Assembly: GCA_028290345.1 (NCBI GenBank)
Contig: JAQGKB010000064.1
Location: 1-13,778, forward strand
Source of the DNA: Hyphomicrobiales bacterium
Lineage (GTDB): Bacteria; Pseudomonadota; Alphaproteobacteria; Rhizobiales; Devosiaceae
DNA length: 13,778 nt
Direction: 5' to 3'
Under the pieces are notes generated by a model, which was not told where the DNA came from, did not search any database, and worked only from the letters and a program-made list of their open reading frames with translations. The translations under genes were made by a program, and so were the position numbers. Of this stretch, positions 6,875 to 13,778 are shown piece by piece (the stretch's first letter is position 1; each line of letters starts with the position of its first letter).

Positions 6875-7362
6875 TATTCGATGACCGCCAGCGGCTGGCC
6901 ATATTCGACCGGCTGCGCGTCCTCGATCAGGATGCGGGTTATGGTGCCCGAACGGTGCGCCGGAATCTGGTTCATGGTCTTCATCGCTTCGATGATCAGG
7001 ATCGTCTGGCCCTCGGTAACCTTGCTGCCGACCTCTACGAACTTGGCTGCATTCGGTTCGGGCGAGCGGTAGGCGGTGCCGACCATGGGTGAGGTAAGGG
7101 TGCCGGGATTGGAGGCAAGATCATCAATGGCCGGCCCTGCGGTCGCGGCCGCGGCACCGGCAGGTACGCTCGGATGCGGCGTTGCAATTGCCGGCGGCGC
7201 ATAGCTCGGCGCGGCGAATGTCTGCACGGACTGGGTCGGGTAGGAGCGCGTGACGCGGACCCTGAAATCTTCCTGTTCGATTTCGATCTCGGCCAGGTTT
7301 TGCTGATTGAGCAACTCGGCAATGGCTCGGATCAGTTCCTGATCCACTTGTGCCTTGGCCAT
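6874..7362 (-). CDS. accB: Acetyl-CoA carboxylase biotin carboxyl carrier protein
   Basis: AccB carries the biotin that AccC carboxylates and the AccAD transferase unloads. The 162-residue protein has an N-terminal helical/beta segment (1-40), a flexible linker rich in Ala and Pro (about 48-86), and the C-terminal biotinyl domain (about 87-162) with the biotin-accepting K128 in EAMKTMN. The insertion loop after SPMVGTAYRSPEPNA is the 'thumb' expected in AccB proteins. The start MAKAQVDQ is preferred because GGGAG lies about nine bases upstream; the frame is open for 25 more codons but with unlike composition. The gene directly precedes accC with a one-base stop/start overlap and follows aroQ by 133 bases. 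Confidence 0.97.
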   Translation of the reverse strand: MAKAQVDQELIRAIAELLNQQNLAEIEIEQEDFRVRVTRSYPTQSVQTFAAPSYAPPAIATPHPSVPAGAAAATAGPAIDDLASNPGTLTSPMVGTAYRSPEPNAAKFVEVGSKVTEGQTILIIEAMKTMNQIPAHRSGTITRILIEDAQPVEYGQPLAVIE

Positions 7363-7495
7363 CTTGGTATTCTCCCTCGGCAACGCGATGATCCTTTTGA
7401 GCCCCGCCGTTTTTGACCTATTCAAAATGGCGCTCAAATTCCTGTTAATTGGTGAACGTGTCAGAAAGCCGAACTTTCGCTAAGGGCGAGCATTT
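7363..7495 (-). promoter_or_regulatory. aroQ-accB spacer, possible internal accBC promoter
   Basis: This 133-base gap is the longest inside the dsbA-to-aat gene run and is AT-richer than the genes, so a secondary promoter for accBC is plausible, but I find no convincing -35/-10 pair. Near the aroQ stop a short hairpin, GAAAG/CTTTC with a TTCGG loop on the minus strand (7464-7478), could slow or stabilise the transcript; it has no T-run. The spacer ends with the accB ribosome site. Confidence 0.3.
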
Positions 7496-7930
7496 CTATA
7501 GCTTTTCCGCCAGAGCTTCGATGGCCAGTCTATAGCCGGTCGCGCCGAGCCCGCAAATCACCCCGATCGCCACCGGCGAAACGAACGAGTGATGCCGGAA
7601 CGGCTCCCTGGTATGAATGTTGGATAAATGCACTTCGATCGTCGGCAGCGCCACGGCGCGCAACGCGTCGTGAATGGCCACCGAAGTGTGGGAATAGGCG
7701 GCTGGATTGATGACAATTCCATCGGCCGTGCCGCGCGCCTGCTGAATCCAGGTGACCAGTTCGCCTTCGTGATTGGACTGGCGGAAATCGCAGGCAAATC
7801 CAGCCGATTTCGCTGCCGCCTGACAGATCGCCTCGATGTCCGAAAGCGTTTGCGAACCATAGGTTTCAGGCTCGCGAGTGCCGAGCAGATTGAGGTTCGG
7901 ACCGTTGAGGATGAGCAGACTTCTGGCCAT
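7496..7930 (-). CDS. aroQ: Type II 3-dehydroquinate dehydratase
   Basis: AroQ converts 3-dehydroquinate to 3-dehydroshikimate in the shikimate pathway to aromatic amino acids; type II enzymes are small dodecamers. The 144-residue length is typical. It shows LILNGPNLNLLGTREPETYG (5-25) with the lid Arg19 and catalytic Tyr24, INPAAYSHTS (74-83) with Asn75 and His81, EVHLSNIHTREPFR (99-112) with His101 and Arg112; these positions coincide with the M. tuberculosis enzyme numbering. The start MARSLL was chosen because the family begins at this point; upstream codons to 7975 are open but not homologous-looking. A weak AGGGA lies very close upstream. It lies between the dsbA-type gene (84-base gap) and accB. 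Confidence 0.97.
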   Translation of the reverse strand: MARSLLILNGPNLNLLGTREPETYGSQTLSDIEAICQAAAKSAGFACDFRQSNHEGELVTWIQQARGTADGIVINPAAYSHTSVAIHDALRAVALPTIEVHLSNIHTREPFRHHSFVSPVAIGVICGLGATGYRLAIEALAEKL

Positions 7931-8014
7931 AATCCCTGCCTTGTGCACTGGCACCCGCGCCAGCGCAAGCGGCACTACACGAAATGCACGAAAAAGGCAA
8001 AGGATCGCAAGGGA

Positions 8015-8866
8015 TCAAGCGCTGCAGTCGGTCTTGCCGCACTTGCGCATGTTGGCGATGCTGGTGCGCAGCACGCTGATGTCAACCGCTCCCGGAATGA
8101 CGGCATCGCCGATGATGTAGGTCGGGGTACCGGTGATATTGAGCTTGGCCGCCAGATCGAGGGACTTCTGCAATACGGCCGTTACCGCCGGCGTCTGCAT
8201 ATCGAGCTTGAGCGTCACCGGATTGAGCCCGAGAGTCTTGGCTTCGTTGAGTGCCGCATCCTCATTTACCTGCCCGCGGTTGGTGAACAGCGCCTGATGG
8301 AAGCTCCAATAGTCGGCGCCCGCCTTGGCGACGAGGACGGCAACCCGCGCGGCATCCTCGGACTCCTTTGAAAGGATCGGGAATTCCTTCAGCACGACGC
8401 GGAGATTGTGATCCTCCGCCAGCAACGTCGCCAGATCGGGCAGGGCGCCGCGGCAGAAACTGCAATTGTAGTCAAACATCTCCACCAGCGTGACGTCGCC
8501 CTTGGGATTGCCCAGCACGATGTGATCGGGGTCATTGAAAATTGCATCCTTGTTAGAGGCGATGGCCTGCCGCGTAAGCTGTGCCTGGGCGGCCTTGTTC
8601 TGCTTGTCGAGTGCACCGGAAACCCGCTCTAAAATGTGCGGATCGCTCATCAGGTATTTTTCGATCATCGGATCGAGCGTCGACTGGTCGATCGCGGCAA
8701 TGCCCTGCGGCTTGGGCGTGTTCTGCTTGGCCAGCACGTCTTCAACGATGACGCGGATCGCGACCGGATCGACGGCAGCAGGTGCCTGGCGAGATACCAA
8801 AGTGGTGCCGAGCCCGCCGGCAAGAATGCCGACCAATGCGACGAGCACAATATTCAGACGCGCCAT
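8015..8866 (-). CDS. DsbA-family thiol:disulfide oxidoreductase, Com1/ScsC-like
   Basis: This 283-residue thioredoxin-fold protein should act on disulfides in the periplasm. An N-terminal hydrophobic segment (about 4-23) is a signal peptide or membrane anchor; no clear cleavage site stands out. Residues about 55-95, with MIEKYLMSDPHILERV and Gln/Ala-rich helices, resemble the ScsC N-terminal oligomerisation region. The catalytic motif is C135-S-F-C138 in FDYNCSFCRG, and the cis-proline loop is TGTPTYIIG with P248. Two further cysteines, C276 and C281, lie at the extreme C-terminus. The start is set by GGAG six bases before the ATG and by the signal segment that follows; the frame is open upstream to 9004 but would bury that segment. 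Whether it oxidises or isomerises substrates cannot be told. It heads the minus-strand run and diverges from the aminotransferase. Confidence 0.92.
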   Translation of the reverse strand: MARLNIVLVALVGILAGGLGTTLVSRQAPAAVDPVAIRVIVEDVLAKQNTPKPQGIAAIDQSTLDPMIEKYLMSDPHILERVSGALDKQNKAAQAQLTRQAIASNKDAIFNDPDHIVLGNPKGDVTLVEMFDYNCSFCRGALPDLATLLAEDHNLRVVLKEFPILSKESEDAARVAVLVAKAGADYWSFHQALFTNRGQVNEDAALNEAKTLGLNPVTLKLDMQTPAVTAVLQKSLDLAAKLNITGTPTYIIGDAVIPGAVDISVLRTSIANMRKCGKTDCSA

Positions 8867-9043
8867 GACGATCTCCGGTTCGATCCTGAATGAAATAGCA
8901 GGCCTCGTGCAAATTATCATCAGCGTCTGAAGGCTCGTGCTGCGCAAATTCAATCCTTCGTGAAGACGAAACCACGCCCGGCATGGACTTTCCGGCGGGA
9001 TCATGATTTCACGCAGTCAAATTCCCCGACCGGACGTAGCCCA
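8867..9043. promoter_or_regulatory. Divergent promoter region, dsbA-type gene / aminotransferase
   Basis: The 177 bases between two divergent start codons must hold promoters for both genes. On the minus strand a GATAAT hexamer precedes the dsbA-type gene, but the nearest TTG-type -35 candidates are not at 16-18 bases. No clear palindrome was seen. Promoter positions stay undecided. Confidence 0.35.
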
Positions 9044-10198
9044 ATGAGCACCGAACTCGATACCGGCCTCATGCCGTTCCATGCCATGGAAATGGTGGCC
9101 CGCGCCAAATTGCTCGAGGCGCAAGGCCGGACCATACTACACCTTGAAGTGGGCGAGCCGGCCGTGCCACCCGCCCCTCGCGTTATCGAGGCCGTGGCCC
9201 GCGCGCTGCCCGAGGCGCAACGCTACACCAATTCCAAGGGCCAGATCGAACTGCGCCGCCGACTGGCCGATTATTATGCCGTCCAGCACGGCGTTGAGAT
9301 CGATCCCGAATCCATCGTCGTAACCATGGGCTCATCTTCGGCCTTCATCCTGGCGTTCCTCGGTGGGTTCGAGCTTGGCACGCGGATCGCTGTCACCCGC
9401 CCCGGCTATCCCGCTTACCTCAACACCTTGAACGGCCTCGGCTTTCGGGCGGTCCAGATCCCGGTCACCGCTTCAAATGGCTGGCGGCTCAGCGCTACGG
9501 ATATTGTCGCAGTCCACGCGCAACAACCTTTCGATGGCCTCCTCTTTGCCAGCCCGGCGAATCCAACCGGCGCGTCGGTCGACCGCGCAGGCCTGGCTGA
9601 AATCGTCGCGACTTGCCGCAGGCTCGGCGTGCGCCTGATCTCAGACGAGATTTACCACGGGCTCGACTATCGCGGCCCTTCTGTCAGCGCTGCCGAGTTC
9701 GGAACGGACTCGATCGTCATCAATAGCTTCTCGAAATACTATTGCATGACCGGCTGGCGCATCGGCTGGATTGTGCTGCCCGAGCCGCTGCTGCGAAAAG
9801 TCGAAATGCTGCAGCAGAACCTCTTTATCTCGGCACCGACCTTGAGCCAGATCGCCGCGCGGGTTGCACTTGGCGAGCGCGACTACTCCGAAACCCAGAA
9901 AGCCGGCTACGCCGAGAACCGCGGCATCCTTACCGCCGGCCTGTCCGCGCTTGGATTCGCCGTGGTCGGGCAGGCGGACGGTGCGTTCTACGCCTATGCG
10001 GATGTCTCCGCTTTTACCAATAACTCGCTGAAATTCTGCGAGGATCTGCTCGATCACGCCGGGGTTGCCGCGACGCCGGGCATCGATTTCGACCGCGTCG
10101 ACGGCAACCGCTTCGTACGCCTTTCCTATGCCGGCTCACGCCAGACGATGGAACTGGCACTGGAGCGAATGGCCGGGTTTTTGGCCCGGCCAGCATGA
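9044..10198 (+). CDS. Pyridoxal-phosphate-dependent aminotransferase, class I/II
   Basis: This is a fold-type I aminotransferase of 384 residues, close to the aspartate/aromatic aminotransferase I-gamma group; the amino-acid substrate cannot be named from sequence. Visible PLP-site residues are N173 in ASPANPTG, D201 and Y204 in SDEIYHG, the Schiff-base lysine K231 in NSFSKYYCMTGWRIGW, and R359 in FVRLSYAGS, which should bind the substrate carboxylate. The N-terminal LEVGEPAVPPAPRV and RYTNSKGQIELRRRLADYY blocks are typical. The start MSTELDT was preferred because the frame upstream, open to 8960, runs through the divergent promoter region and overlaps possible dsbA leader sequence; the ribosome site is weak. 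It ends three bases from the convergent VOC gene. The last codons form a GC-rich palindrome. Confidence 0.93.
   Translation: MSTELDTGLMPFHAMEMVARAKLLEAQGRTILHLEVGEPAVPPAPRVIEAVARALPEAQRYTNSKGQIELRRRLADYYAVQHGVEIDPESIVVTMGSSSAFILAFLGGFELGTRIAVTRPGYPAYLNTLNGLGFRAVQIPVTASNGWRLSATDIVAVHAQQPFDGLLFASPANPTGASVDRAGLAEIVATCRRLGVRLISDEIYHGLDYRGPSVSAAEFGTDSIVINSFSKYYCMTGWRIGWIVLPEPLLRKVEMLQQNLFISAPTLSQIAARVALGERDYSETQKAGYAENRGILTAGLSALGFAVVGQADGAFYAYADVSAFTNNSLKFCEDLLDHAGVAATPGIDFDRVDGNRFVRLSYAGSRQTMELALERMAGFLARPA
10170..10192. terminator. GC-rich inverted repeat at the convergent aminotransferase/VOC junction
   Basis: TGGCCGGG at 10170-10177 and CCCGGCCA at 10185-10192 make a perfect 8-bp stem around TTTTTGG. 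It lies inside the last codons of the aminotransferase and ten bases past the stop of the VOC gene on the other strand. No T-run follows on either side, so it is terminator-like rather than a proven terminator; with only three bases between the stops there is no room for one elsewhere. Confidence 0.35.
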
Positions 10199-10201
10199 GT
10201 T

Positions 10202-10582
10202 CTAGCCGCGCGGGACAAAGAAGCGCAGGCGATGCCCATCGGGATCGATGGCCACAAAGGTGAAGCCAAAGTCCATGTTGGTCGGCTCCTGCGCAATCTT
10301 CAGGCCAAGTCCGCGTAGCGTTTCAGCCCGCGACGACACGGCAGCCTCGTTTTGTTCCGTGAGACAGACTTCGATGCCGCCCGGCGCATTGGCCGGCGGC
10401 TGCACGTCGTCCTTGGCCCAGAGGCCGACCTTCAGGCCGTTCGGCAACACGAACATCGAGAACGTGGGTGCTCGGTCGACAGGGTCGACGCCAAAAATCT
10501 TTGCATAGAGGTCCGCGCTCTTCAGCGGGTCTGCTACATAAAGCAGGATGTAATTCAGCAGGGGGTTTGGCAGTGTTGCCAT
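10202..10582 (-). CDS. VOC-family protein (glyoxalase/bleomycin-resistance fold)
   Basis: This 126-residue cytosolic protein belongs to the vicinal oxygen chelate superfamily. It has the paired beta-alpha-beta-beta-beta pattern: LLNYILLYVADPLKSADLYAKIFG (8-31) opens the first module, GGIEVCLT (68-75) the second, and the closing AIDPDGHRLRFFVP (111-124) is the superfamily's most recognisable motif. The metal ligands and substrate cannot be assigned. An excellent ribosome site, AAAGGAG, stands six bases before the ATG. It follows the YafY-type regulator gene after 62 bases on the same strand; small VOC proteins commonly pair with such regulators, so it is probably that regulator's target or partner (inference). 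It ends three bases from the convergent aminotransferase. Confidence 0.9.
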   Translation of the reverse strand: MATLPNPLLNYILLYVADPLKSADLYAKIFGVDPVDRAPTFSMFVLPNGLKVGLWAKDDVQPPANAPGGIEVCLTEQNEAAVSSRAETLRGLGLKIAQEPTNMDFGFTFVAIDPDGHRLRFFVPRG

Positions 10583-10644
10583 GGTCGTCTCCTTTGGTTA
10601 GTGGGGCAACCTTAGGGACGGGCGCTGTCAGTTTCCGGCAGTAG

Positions 10645-11334
10645 CTAGCTGTTCGGTTCGACGCCGTTTTGCTGACGCCATTCCTTTAGCATCGCCGCGC
10701 GTCGGCGCGGATAGCGGACGCCGGCGGACGCCATGCTCAGGATACGATCGACCCGAAAATGCCGGTAGTCCTGGCGCAATTCGCACCAGGCAGCGACAAC
10801 ACGGACGCGCTCGAAAAACCCGACCATGAACGGCCAGATCGTTCTCGCGCTCTCACTGAGATCGTTGTTGCGATAGTCGATCGTGAGCTTTTGCTCGTGC
10901 CGAATGGCAAGACGGATAGCGCCCAGATCGACCACTTCCGGCACCCGGCTGCCGCGCGCCACGAACAGCGTTGAGGTCTCAACCTGCTCGCGCAATTCGT
11001 CCGGCAGCACGGCCGTGATCTTGATCATCGCGTTACGCCCGGCATTGCCCAGCCGCACATCTGTCCATGCCGCGACCCAGCGCGAGCCCAGGACGAGCGC
11101 CTCGATCTCGTCGGCCGAAAACATCAGCGGCGGCAAGGTGAAGCCCGGGCGCAAGATATATCCGAGACCGGGTTCGCCCTCGATATCGGCGCCCTGCGCT
11201 TGCAAGGTCGCAATGTCGCGATAGAGCGTTCGAATGGATATCCCAAGCTCGGCTGCCAGCGCCGTTCCGGTCACCGGATTGCGATGTCGGCGCAGTAATT
11301 CGAGCAGATCGAGCAGGCGAGCGGCGCGAGACAT
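10645..11334 (-). CDS. YafY-type transcriptional regulator, HTH_11 plus WYL domain
   Basis: This 229-residue regulator has an N-terminal winged HTH (about 4-60) with GTALAAELGISIRTLYRDIATLQAQGADIEG, a middle linker (LPPLMFSADEIEALVLGSRW, 68-87), and a C-terminal WYL-type ligand-sensing domain (about 136-203) with LTIDYRNNDLSE and FRVDRILSM. The eponymous W-Y-L triplet is not conserved: the strand reads ERVRVVAAWCELR. The start MSRAARLL was chosen because family members begin here; the frame stays open upstream to 11562, but that part is Arg/Pro-rich and unlike the family. The ribosome site is weak. It likely controls itself and the downstream VOC gene; the ligand is unknown. Confidence 0.92.
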   Translation of the reverse strand: MSRAARLLDLLELLRRHRNPVTGTALAAELGISIRTLYRDIATLQAQGADIEGEPGLGYILRPGFTLPPLMFSADEIEALVLGSRWVAAWTDVRLGNAGRNAMIKITAVLPDELREQVETSTLFVARGSRVPEVVDLGAIRLAIRHEQKLTIDYRNNDLSESARTIWPFMVGFFERVRVVAAWCELRQDYRHFRVDRILSMASAGVRYPRRRAAMLKEWRQQNGVEPNS

Positions 11335-11557
11335 GGGCGGGACCGAAGGAGTTGGTATTGGCGGGGCGAGGAAGAACCGCCGACCGCGTCTGAACAGTAT
11401 AGAACGGATAGACCGACCGACGCGAACGCCCATTGGCAGGAGCCGCCAAATCATTGCGATCGGCCTTTCCGGCTGGGCCCTGTGGCTGCTGGTACTCGGG
11501 GTCATTACCCTGCGCGGCACTGGCCACGTGCCGCAACCGGCAAAACTCAAGCCATGA
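11333..11557 (+). CDS. Possible small single-pass membrane protein
   Basis: A 74-codon frame from an ATG at 11333 encodes a basic, Arg-rich N-terminal half, a convincing membrane helix (about residues 43-63, IAIGLSGWALWLLVLGVITL) and a short polar tail. The second half has the high-GC third positions of real genes here; the first half does not. The ATG overlaps the start codon of the divergent YafY-type gene, which is unusual, and no good ribosome site precedes it. No later ATG or GTG exists before the helix; AGGAG at 11438-11442 could serve only a rare ATC/ATT start. It ends just before the rne terminator. It matches no family I know and may be a remnant or chance frame. Confidence 0.35.
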   Translation: MGGTEGVGIGGARKNRRPRLNSIERIDRPTRTPIGRSRQIIAIGLSGWALWLLVLGVITLRGTGHVPQPAKLKP

Positions 11558-11562
11558 CGCAA

Positions 11563-11588
11563 AAAGGGGCAGCGCAGGCTGCCCCTTT
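11563..11588 (-). terminator. Intrinsic terminator of rne
   Basis: A perfect 11-bp stem (AAAGGGGCAGC at 11563-11573 with GCTGCCCCTTT at 11578-11588) has a 4-base loop. Read on the minus strand it starts 26 bases after the rne stop codon and ends in TTTTT (11565-11561), the classic form. It could also stop plus-strand transcripts coming past 11557, although the T-run there is only TTT. Confidence 0.85.
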
Positions 11589-11613
11589 GAAAGATAGCTA
11601 CGGCGAGGCGGCC

Positions 11614-13778
11614 TTAGTTGCCGCCGAGAAATCCGCGCTGCCACCAGCCGGCCCGCTTGGGCTTGGACTGCTCCTCGGTTTCGGCAACTTCGGGCGCCGC
11701 CGAGGAACTGACGACCACACCTTCAGGAGGCAATTCCTTCTTGCGGCGGCGCGAGGCCGGAGCTTCCGGTTCGGATTCGGCAGCCGGCGGCTTTGCCTGG
11801 GCAACCGGCGCGGTCACGACAACGGCTTCGACCGGGGCCGAAACCGCAACGGCTTCGCCAGCTTCCGACGCAATTGCCGCAACCTTCGGCTTGCGGGCCC
11901 TTGGCTTTGCCTTGGGCTTCGCCTCGGCCACAACCACAACCTCAGCCTCTTCGCCTGGCGGAGTGATATCGGCCGCGGCGGGCCCTGCCGCATCGGCAAG
12001 TTCGGGCGCGTCCGAAATCACGTCGGGCGCCACCTTGCGGGTGCGGCGAGCCCGCTTCGGCTTTTCTGCCGCCGCCTCGGCCGGAACTTCGGCTTCCGCC
12101 TCGACTACGAGGGGCGCTTTCGCCTCAATCGCAGGCATCACTTCGGCTTCGACCTCGATCGGCGCCGAACTCAGCGGCGGCGTATCCATGCCGCCGACCA
12201 CCGCGCCGTTCACGCTCTCGGCCTGTTCGCCCTGGTCGGCGACAACGCCACCTTCCTCGCCAACGCGACGATTGCGCCGTCCGCCCCGGCGACCGCGACG
12301 GCGGCGCTTGCGCGGCTCCTCGCCATCCGGACCGGCATGGGTAGCTTCCGCGCCCTCTTCGCCTTCACCGGCCTCGTCATCATCCAGTTCAGCGCTGACG
12401 CTGTCTGCGGGACGGGCATGCTGGGGTTGGGGCTGACGCTGCTGCTGGCTTGGCTCGTCGCCACGCTCTCCACCACGCCGGCGGCGACGCCGACGACGGC
12501 GGGACGGCTCGTCTTCGCCGTGTGCGGGCGAGGGCTGCGGGCCAGAGGCCTCAACGGCTTCCTCCTCGGCTTCGACTTCTTCCTCTTCTTCTACCTCATC
12601 CATCTCGGCGGTATCGACGCGAACATGCTCCAGCGCCCGGGCCTCGGTCGGCTGGAAGGCGCGTGCTTCGCCTTTTTCGATGGCAAAGTGCGTCCCGCCG
12701 ACATGATCGTCGGCAATGATGGTGATCGACAGCTGATACTTAAGCTCAAGCTGGGTCAGCGTGCCGCGCTTGGAGTTGAGGATGTAGAGCGCGACATCAG
12801 TCGGAACCTTGACGTTGACCGACTGGCCCGGCCGGCGCATCACATGGTCTTCGACCTGGCGCATGACCATCAGCGCAAGGCTCTCAACCGACCGGACGAT
12901 GCCGGTGCCGGCACAAGTCGGGCAGATATGGGTCGAGCTTTCGACCACACCGAACCGAATGCGCTGGCGGCTCATTTCCATCAGGCCGAAATGGCTGATC
13001 CGGCCGACCTGAATCCGGGCACGGTCGTTCGTCAACGAGTCCTTGAGCTTACGCTCGACCGCCCGGTTGGAGCGGTTCTCGACCATGTCGATGAAATCGA
13101 TGACGATCAGGCCGGCAAGGTCGCGCAATCGCAACTGCCGCGAAATCTCCTCGGCCGCCTCCAGGTTGGTCTGCAGCGCCGTGTCTTCAATATTGTGCTC
13201 TTTGGTCGCGCGACCCGAGTTCACGTCGATCGAAACCAGCGCTTCCGTCGGGTTGATGACGATATAGCCGCCGGAGGGCAGGGTGACCTGCGGAGAGAAC
13301 ATCGAGTCCAGTTGCGGCTCGACGTTATACTTCGAGAAGATCGGCTGATCTTCCTTGTAGAGCTGCACGTTCTTGGCGTGGCTCGGCATGATCATGCGCA
13401 TGAAGTCTTTAGCTTCGCGATAGGCGTCATCGCCCGCCACGTAAAGCTCGTCGACTTCCTTGTTGTAGAGGTCGCGGATGGTGCGCTTGATCAGCGAACC
13501 TTCCTCATAGACTAGGCAGGGCGCCTGCGACTTCAGCGTCAACGAGCGCACATTCTCCCACAGCCGCTGCAAATACTCGAAGTCGCGCTTGACCTCGGCC
13601 TTGGTGCGCGAAGCGCCGGCAGTGCGCAGGATGATGCCCTGACCCTGTGGCACCTCGAGATCGCCAACGATGTCCTTGAGGCGCTTGCGGTCAGCGGCAT
13701 TGGTGATCTTTCGCGAGATGCCGCCGCCCCGGGCGGTATTGGGCATCAGCACTGAATAGCGGCCGGCGAGTGACAGAT
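11614..13778 (-). CDS. rne: Ribonuclease E/G family endoribonuclease, N-terminal part off the window
   Basis: RNase E cleaves single-stranded AU-rich RNA and scaffolds the RNA degradosome. The last 720 codons are visible; the frame is open to the right edge (LSLAGRYSVLMPN), so the S1 domain and start lie outside. Seen in order are the 5'-sensor/RNase H region, the DNase I-like catalytic site with SIDVNSGRAT (Asp codon 13225-13227, E. coli D303 equivalent) and LIVIDFIDM (D346 region), the zinc-link CPTCAGTG (near 12910-12930), the small domain, then an acidic stretch DEVEEEEEVEAEEEAVEA and a long disordered tail with two Arg-rich blocks (near 12478-12510 and 12268-12312) likely to bind RNA. 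The C-terminus KRAGWWQRGFLGGN holds a GWW motif like the one that binds PNPase in Caulobacter RNase E. A strong terminator follows the stop. Confidence 0.96.
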   Translation of the reverse strand, partial: LSLAGRYSVLMPNTARGGGISRKITNAADRKRLKDIVGDLEVPQGQGIILRTAGASRTKAEVKRDFEYLQRLWENVRSLTLKSQAPCLVYEEGSLIKRTIRDLYNKEVDELYVAGDDAYREAKDFMRMIMPSHAKNVQLYKEDQPIFSKYNVEPQLDSMFSPQVTLPSGGYIVINPTEALVSIDVNSGRATKEHNIEDTALQTNLEAAEEISRQLRLRDLAGLIVIDFIDMVENRSNRAVERKLKDSLTNDRARIQVGRISHFGLMEMSRQRIRFGVVESSTHICPTCAGTGIVRSVESLALMVMRQVEDHVMRRPGQSVNVKVPTDVALYILNSKRGTLTQLELKYQLSITIIADDHVGGTHFAIEKGEARAFQPTEARALEHVRVDTAEMDEVEEEEEVEAEEEAVEASGPQPSPAHGEDEPSRRRRRRRRRGGERGDEPSQQQRQPQPQHARPADSVSAELDDDEAGEGEEGAEATHAGPDGEEPRKRRRRGRRGGRRNRRVGEEGGVVADQGEQAESVNGAVVGGMDTPPLSSAPIEVEAEVMPAIEAKAPLVVEAEAEVPAEAAAEKPKRARRTRKVAPDVISDAPELADAAGPAAADITPPGEEAEVVVVAEAKPKAKPRARKPKVAAIASEAGEAVAVSAPVEAVVVTAPVAQAKPPAAESEPEAPASRRRKKELPPEGVVVSSSAAPEVAETEEQSKPKRAGWWQRGFLGGN

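Noticed and set aside
12268..12512. Low-complexity tracts read as DNA repeats
   Set aside because: They are the Arg- and Glu-rich codons of the disordered RNase E tail, not a repeat array.
11482..13515. 677-codon open frame on the plus strand antisense to rne
   Set aside because: It lies wholly opposite the conserved RNase E frame, resembles no protein, and is Arg/Gly/Phe-rich as expected from the reverse reading of Glu/Ala/Arg codons in high-GC DNA.

Overview
The window looks like a chromosomal core region of an alphaproteobacterium, most likely of the order Hyphomicrobiales (a Devosia-like organism is a guess, not shown). The reasons are high GC, a complex I accessory subunit of the NDUFA12 family, a DUF2155 protein, a large B12-dependent ribonucleotide reductase, an RNase E ending in an Arg-rich disordered tail with a GWW motif, and a dsbA-aroQ-accB-accC-aat gene cluster. 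I see no mobile element, CRISPR array, rRNA or tRNA.

Layout. Positions 1-2834 (minus) hold the first 944 codons of nrdJ, which runs off the left edge. Positions 2835-3514 are a 680-bp divergent intergenic region, the only large gap, rich in inverted repeats. Positions 3515-4378 (plus) hold the NDUFA12-family gene and a secreted DUF2155 protein. A small two-helix membrane protein (4380-4700, minus) ends one base away from the DUF2155 stop. Positions 4840-8866 (minus) form an operon-like run read as dsbA-type thiol oxidoreductase, aroQ, accB, accC, aat; accB and accC overlap by one base. An aminotransferase (9044-10198, plus) diverges from the dsbA-type gene and converges on a VOC protein/YafY-type WYL regulator pair (10202-11334, minus). 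A doubtful small membrane ORF lies at 11333-11557. A strong terminator at 11563-11588 closes rne, which fills 11614 to the right edge (minus) and lacks its N-terminal part here.

How the genes work together. NrdJ makes deoxyribonucleotides using adenosylcobalamin. AccB and AccC are the biotin carrier and biotin carboxylase that start fatty-acid synthesis. AroQ is a shikimate-pathway step. Aat marks proteins for ClpS/ClpAP decay by the N-degron route. The DsbA-like protein works on thiols outside the cytoplasm. NDUFA12 joins respiratory complex I. RNase E is the scaffold of mRNA decay.

The coding regions are conventional. I found no convincing undescribed multi-gene system. The least explained part is the nrdJ/NDUFA12 intergenic region: a chain of hairpins with a mutually exclusive alternative pairing in the presumed nrdJ leader, a 15-bp operator-like palindrome beside a TTGACA hexamer, and a pair of CGCTAG-centred inverted repeats 42 bp apart. 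No recognisable cobalamin riboswitch was found there.
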